Positions 20,211-22,538 of a DNA stretch of 22,538 nucleotides are shown in pieces. The notes beneath the pieces were generated by a model that saw only the letters and a list, made by a program, of their open reading frames with translations, searched no databases and was not told the DNA's origin. Positions within the stretch are counted from its first letter, which is position 1. The number at the start of each line of letters is the position of its first letter. The position numbers and the translations under genes were made by a program. This stretch comes from Elysia marginata. Taxonomy: Eukaryota > Mollusca > Gastropoda > Plakobranchidae. Location: NCBI GenBank assembly GCA_019649035.1, contig BMAT01000051.1:226716-249253 (forward strand), read 5' to 3'.

Positions 20211-21079
20211 AAAAACATGTAATTCGTAATAATGCATTTTATTGAGTTTCAATTACACATTTAACAGAAACAAGCTCACATGAAAACAGCAGAATGAGAG
20301 AATAAAATAATAAAAAAACACAAACTATTCTGTCACTAGTAAAAACAATTTTGTATTCCTAAATTTTCTCAAAACTACTTGTACATAGAGGGTCATTCTA
20401 GGGAAGAGCATTTGCCGAGAATATAAATAGACTAAAAGTATAAGTCTCAAGTACTAGCACCACTGATAAGCACAGGTTTTGAGCTCCAAGGTATAGCATC
20501 ACGGCGCTAGCAAAAAGAAGTATCTCATCTTTTATAGTTTGTAAAAAGATCGATCGCTGATCTGAATGGCGTAACTTGTTTACTAAGATCATGATGTTTT
20601 CAGTTCTTAAACTTAAAGAAAAAAACTGGTTCAGGGCATTTTAAATATTCATCTACCGTAAATGAAGCAATGATCTAAAGAACACACGGATATGTACATG
20701 TCAAAATGACATAAAAATTATAGAAGTATGCCATTTTGAGTGACGGAAAGAGTCACATAGGCTGTATATATACCACTTTCTACTTTCTGCGTGATTGTTT
20801 TTCAAGGTATCAAAACTGTAGTGTCGTGAAAATTGTTGACCATTACTTCATTACCTGAAACTGGTATTATACTGAGCGTCTTAACGATAGTTCTAATAAG
20901 TCTAATAAAAAAAACAGATTTAACAAAAGAGACACAGGATAGTTGAGGTCTTCCTACACCCAATGAAGACTCCCGACTGTACATGTATGTTTACACAGCA
21001 GGCTACTTCGAGTCATATTTCAGAGCATTACGCTGTGTCCGTCTGTTCGGCAGCTCGAGCTCTAACATTCCTCAAATAA
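20211..21079. other. Non-coding stretch between SINE copies 2 and 3
   Basis: A+T-rich. Minus-strand frames at 20398-20592 and 20802-20984 have no motif. I see nothing else. Confidence 0.5.
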
Positions 21080-21255
21080 ATTTCAAGCTCTGCCTATTCT
21101 AGCCAGGCACAAACTTTACAGGTAGATGGGCTGAGGAAGTTGTGGATAAATTGCTTTCCCTAAGACAATTACAAGATGAGTCGTGGTTGGGAATCAGACC
21201 CGCAACTGTCGGATCACGAGCCCGACACTCAAACCACTGAGCCAGGCTGTGCCCC
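21080..21255 (-). mobile_element. tRNA-derived SINE, copy 3 (minus strand), most complete head
   Basis: The minus-strand head at 21254-21183 is the length of a tRNA. It begins GGGGCACAGCC and has a good A box TGGCTCAGTGG (21244-21234) and a B box GGTCTGATTCC (21200-21190) with two changes. The body follows with TTAGGGAAAGCAATTTATCC, a CAGCCCATCTACCTGTAAAG segment and TGCCTGGCTAGAATAGGCAG. It parallels copies 1 and 2. The head resembles a degenerate tRNA with a GGGCTCGTGAT anticodon-arm region, but base changes argue against a working tRNA gene. Confidence 0.75.
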
Positions 21256-21890
21256 ATTATACTAGGCGTAGCTGGCTAAAATACGAAAACAGAAGTAATC
21301 TTTCAAAGCTTTGTAAATAAACATTGCGATTCTATTCTTCTTTGGTTTTTTTTCAAACTATGACTGGATAAGATGTAAAACGAAAATAAAAACACCCATT
21401 TGGTGCTTTTTACTGTGCTGTGCCTGATATAAAACCGTAGTAACAAGGTAAGACAAAAGTTTGCAAAAAAAAAAAAGACCGATCGGCGATAAAGACGTTT
21501 CATACTGCTCAAATAAAAAGTGTATGGATAGAAGAGAACAGTTTTTATGAACAAGTTAAATAATTTTTTTATACAGACCTCTTTTGATCTACACCTATGT
21601 AGATGCTAAAGTCATGCAAACATGAATTTTTAAGCTTTTTAAAGGAAAGATTATACAATTTAATTAATTGACAAAAGTCAACGTTTAACCATTAAATCAA
21701 CCAGAAGTTTTAACTGCTGCAGACATCATGGCAGGTTTTTTTTGCTAGACAGACGGCAAGAGTTACAATAGCCCAGGTGGATTGTAAGACATAATGAAAT
21801 AAAATGAGCGCTAACGTTTGCTCCAGAGGGCCAGTGCATGGCTCTAAACCACCTGAACTGGCTGCTTAAAACTCCTTCAGCACCCCTTAG
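21256..21890. other. Non-coding stretch, nothing recognised
   Basis: The minus-strand frame 21303-21554 is Phe/Ser/Leu-rich and arises from A-rich DNA. There is no repeat or RNA gene. Confidence 0.5.
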
Positions 21891-22193
21891 AGTGATGGGG
21901 AAATAATTAGCTTGCTACTGGCAAGAGATGAGTTTACAGAATCAAACAGAAAATTGAGGGAAGTGGAAGACGATCCGACGAGGAAAAATGTTCAGGAAGG
22001 AGAAAACCATAAGTACGATCTAAAGATAAAAGATATAAACCGGAAGGCTGCTGCGGTTGATGCTGGTGTAGATCAGATTATGTCATCTACGATAACTCAT
22101 TTTATGAAAGAAAAAAAACGTGCTTTTTACTACTGCCAAGTGTCTAAAATAAAGTGCATAGAAATAAAGAACGGGAGGAAAATTATGAGATAG
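21891..22193 (+). CDS. Candidate exon, charged and lysine/glutamate-rich (100 codons), unrecognised
   Basis: This frame is open from just after a TAG at 21888-21890 to TAG at 22191-22193, one of the longest in the window. The preceding CTCCTTCAGCACCCCTTAG can serve as a splice acceptor, giving an exon that starts SDGEIIS. The first ~65 codons are charged and varied, including NRKLREVEDDPTRKNVQEGE and NRKAAAVDAGVDQIM, and look amphipathic. The last third is Lys-rich from A-rich DNA and is less convincing. The only ATGs lie late in the frame, so it is not a stand-alone gene. A possible donor is G|GTGTAG near 22069. No domain is recognised, and neither function nor expression can be claimed. Confidence 0.25.
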   Translation, partial: SDGEIISLLLARDEFTESNRKLREVEDDPTRKNVQEGENHKYDLKIKDINRKAAAVDAGVDQIMSSTITHFMKEKKRAFYYCQVSKIKCIEIKNGRKIMR

Positions 22194-22199
22194 GTTTTT

Positions 22200-22263
22200 T
22201 AAATATATATAATTATATATAGAGAGAGTGGGAGAGTAAGTAAAACTGAGAAAGACAGAAAAA

Positions 22264-22312
<49 letters not shown>

Positions 22313-22322
22313 GAGAGAGAGA
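22200..22322 (+). repeat. AT and GA microsatellite
   Basis: An alternating A/T stretch (22203-22220) leads through GA-rich sequence into a perfect (GA)n of about 43 nt at 22267-22309. A GT interruption is followed by another 12 nt of GA. The minus-strand frame across it (22083-22349) encodes SLSLSL and is an artefact. Confidence 0.95.
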
Positions 22323-22538
22323 ATGCGTGTGAAAAGAACAATATAACATCCATTTATTACATTGCAGGTTTCAAAAGTACATCTTTATCATGTTTCTGAA
22401 TCATGTTCTGATATACCTATGATCAATGTGCCTTGTGAAATAACTAAGTTTGCTTGTCTTATTTTCTCCACAGTATGAGAATAAACTAAAAACAAAAGAA
22501 ATAAAAAGAACAAACATGTGAACCTTTTGAAAAGAAAG

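Noticed and set aside
21183..21254. Possible functional tRNA gene on the minus strand
   Set aside because: The B box is altered and the segment continues into the SINE body shared with the other two copies, so it is a SINE head.
22083..22349. 88-codon minus-strand frame with SLSLSL runs
   Set aside because: It is the translation of the (GA)n microsatellite.

Overview
This looks like non-coding DNA from an animal nuclear genome. It is strongly A+T-rich and has no open frame longer than about 110 codons on either strand. It has none of the compact gene packing, ribosome binding sites or operons of a prokaryote. Its recognisable content is eukaryotic: tRNA-derived SINEs with Pol III A and B boxes, a MITE-like fold-back element, and GATA, GA, CA and TAA microsatellites. 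A marine invertebrate, perhaps a mollusc, is my best guess. That rests on the SINE style, the TCTAGATC-rich repeats and the TAA-tailed repeat end, and is not proven.

Layout. 1-2.4 kb holds one plus-strand SINE (545-735) and a CTAG-rich 222-bp-period duplication (about 1990-2375). 2.4-6.3 kb is mostly featureless. It contains a possible splice acceptor with a short open frame (3465-3637), a perfect CRE octamer (4211-4218), a duplicated block of about 155 bp (5185-5349 and 5704-5856), and a nearly perfect 223-bp palindrome (6081-6303). 6.3-11 kb is a gene desert. 11.0-11.95 kb has a cluster of ETS, AP-1 and CRE-like sites, a perfect GGG(N1)GGG quadruplex motif, and a long GATA/GA purine tract. 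12.9-15.5 kb has three short coding-like islands (12886-13017, 13204-13320, 15355-15474). 17213-17330 is a half copy of the 6.1 kb palindrome. 18.1-22.5 kb has a small hairpin, a (TAA)n-tailed repeat end, two minus-strand SINEs of the same family as the first, weak exon candidates at 19697-19864, 19886-20047 and 21891-22193, and a long (GA)n microsatellite.

No complete gene can be supported. The window is best read as intergenic or intronic DNA shaped by non-autonomous transposons. The most informative pair is the long palindrome and its half copy. They share a 13-bp spacer and one arm, and the half copy diverges from the palindrome exactly where the spacer ends. This suggests that the palindrome arose by inverted duplication of a one-armed ancestor. 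I saw no evidence of a new multi-gene system.
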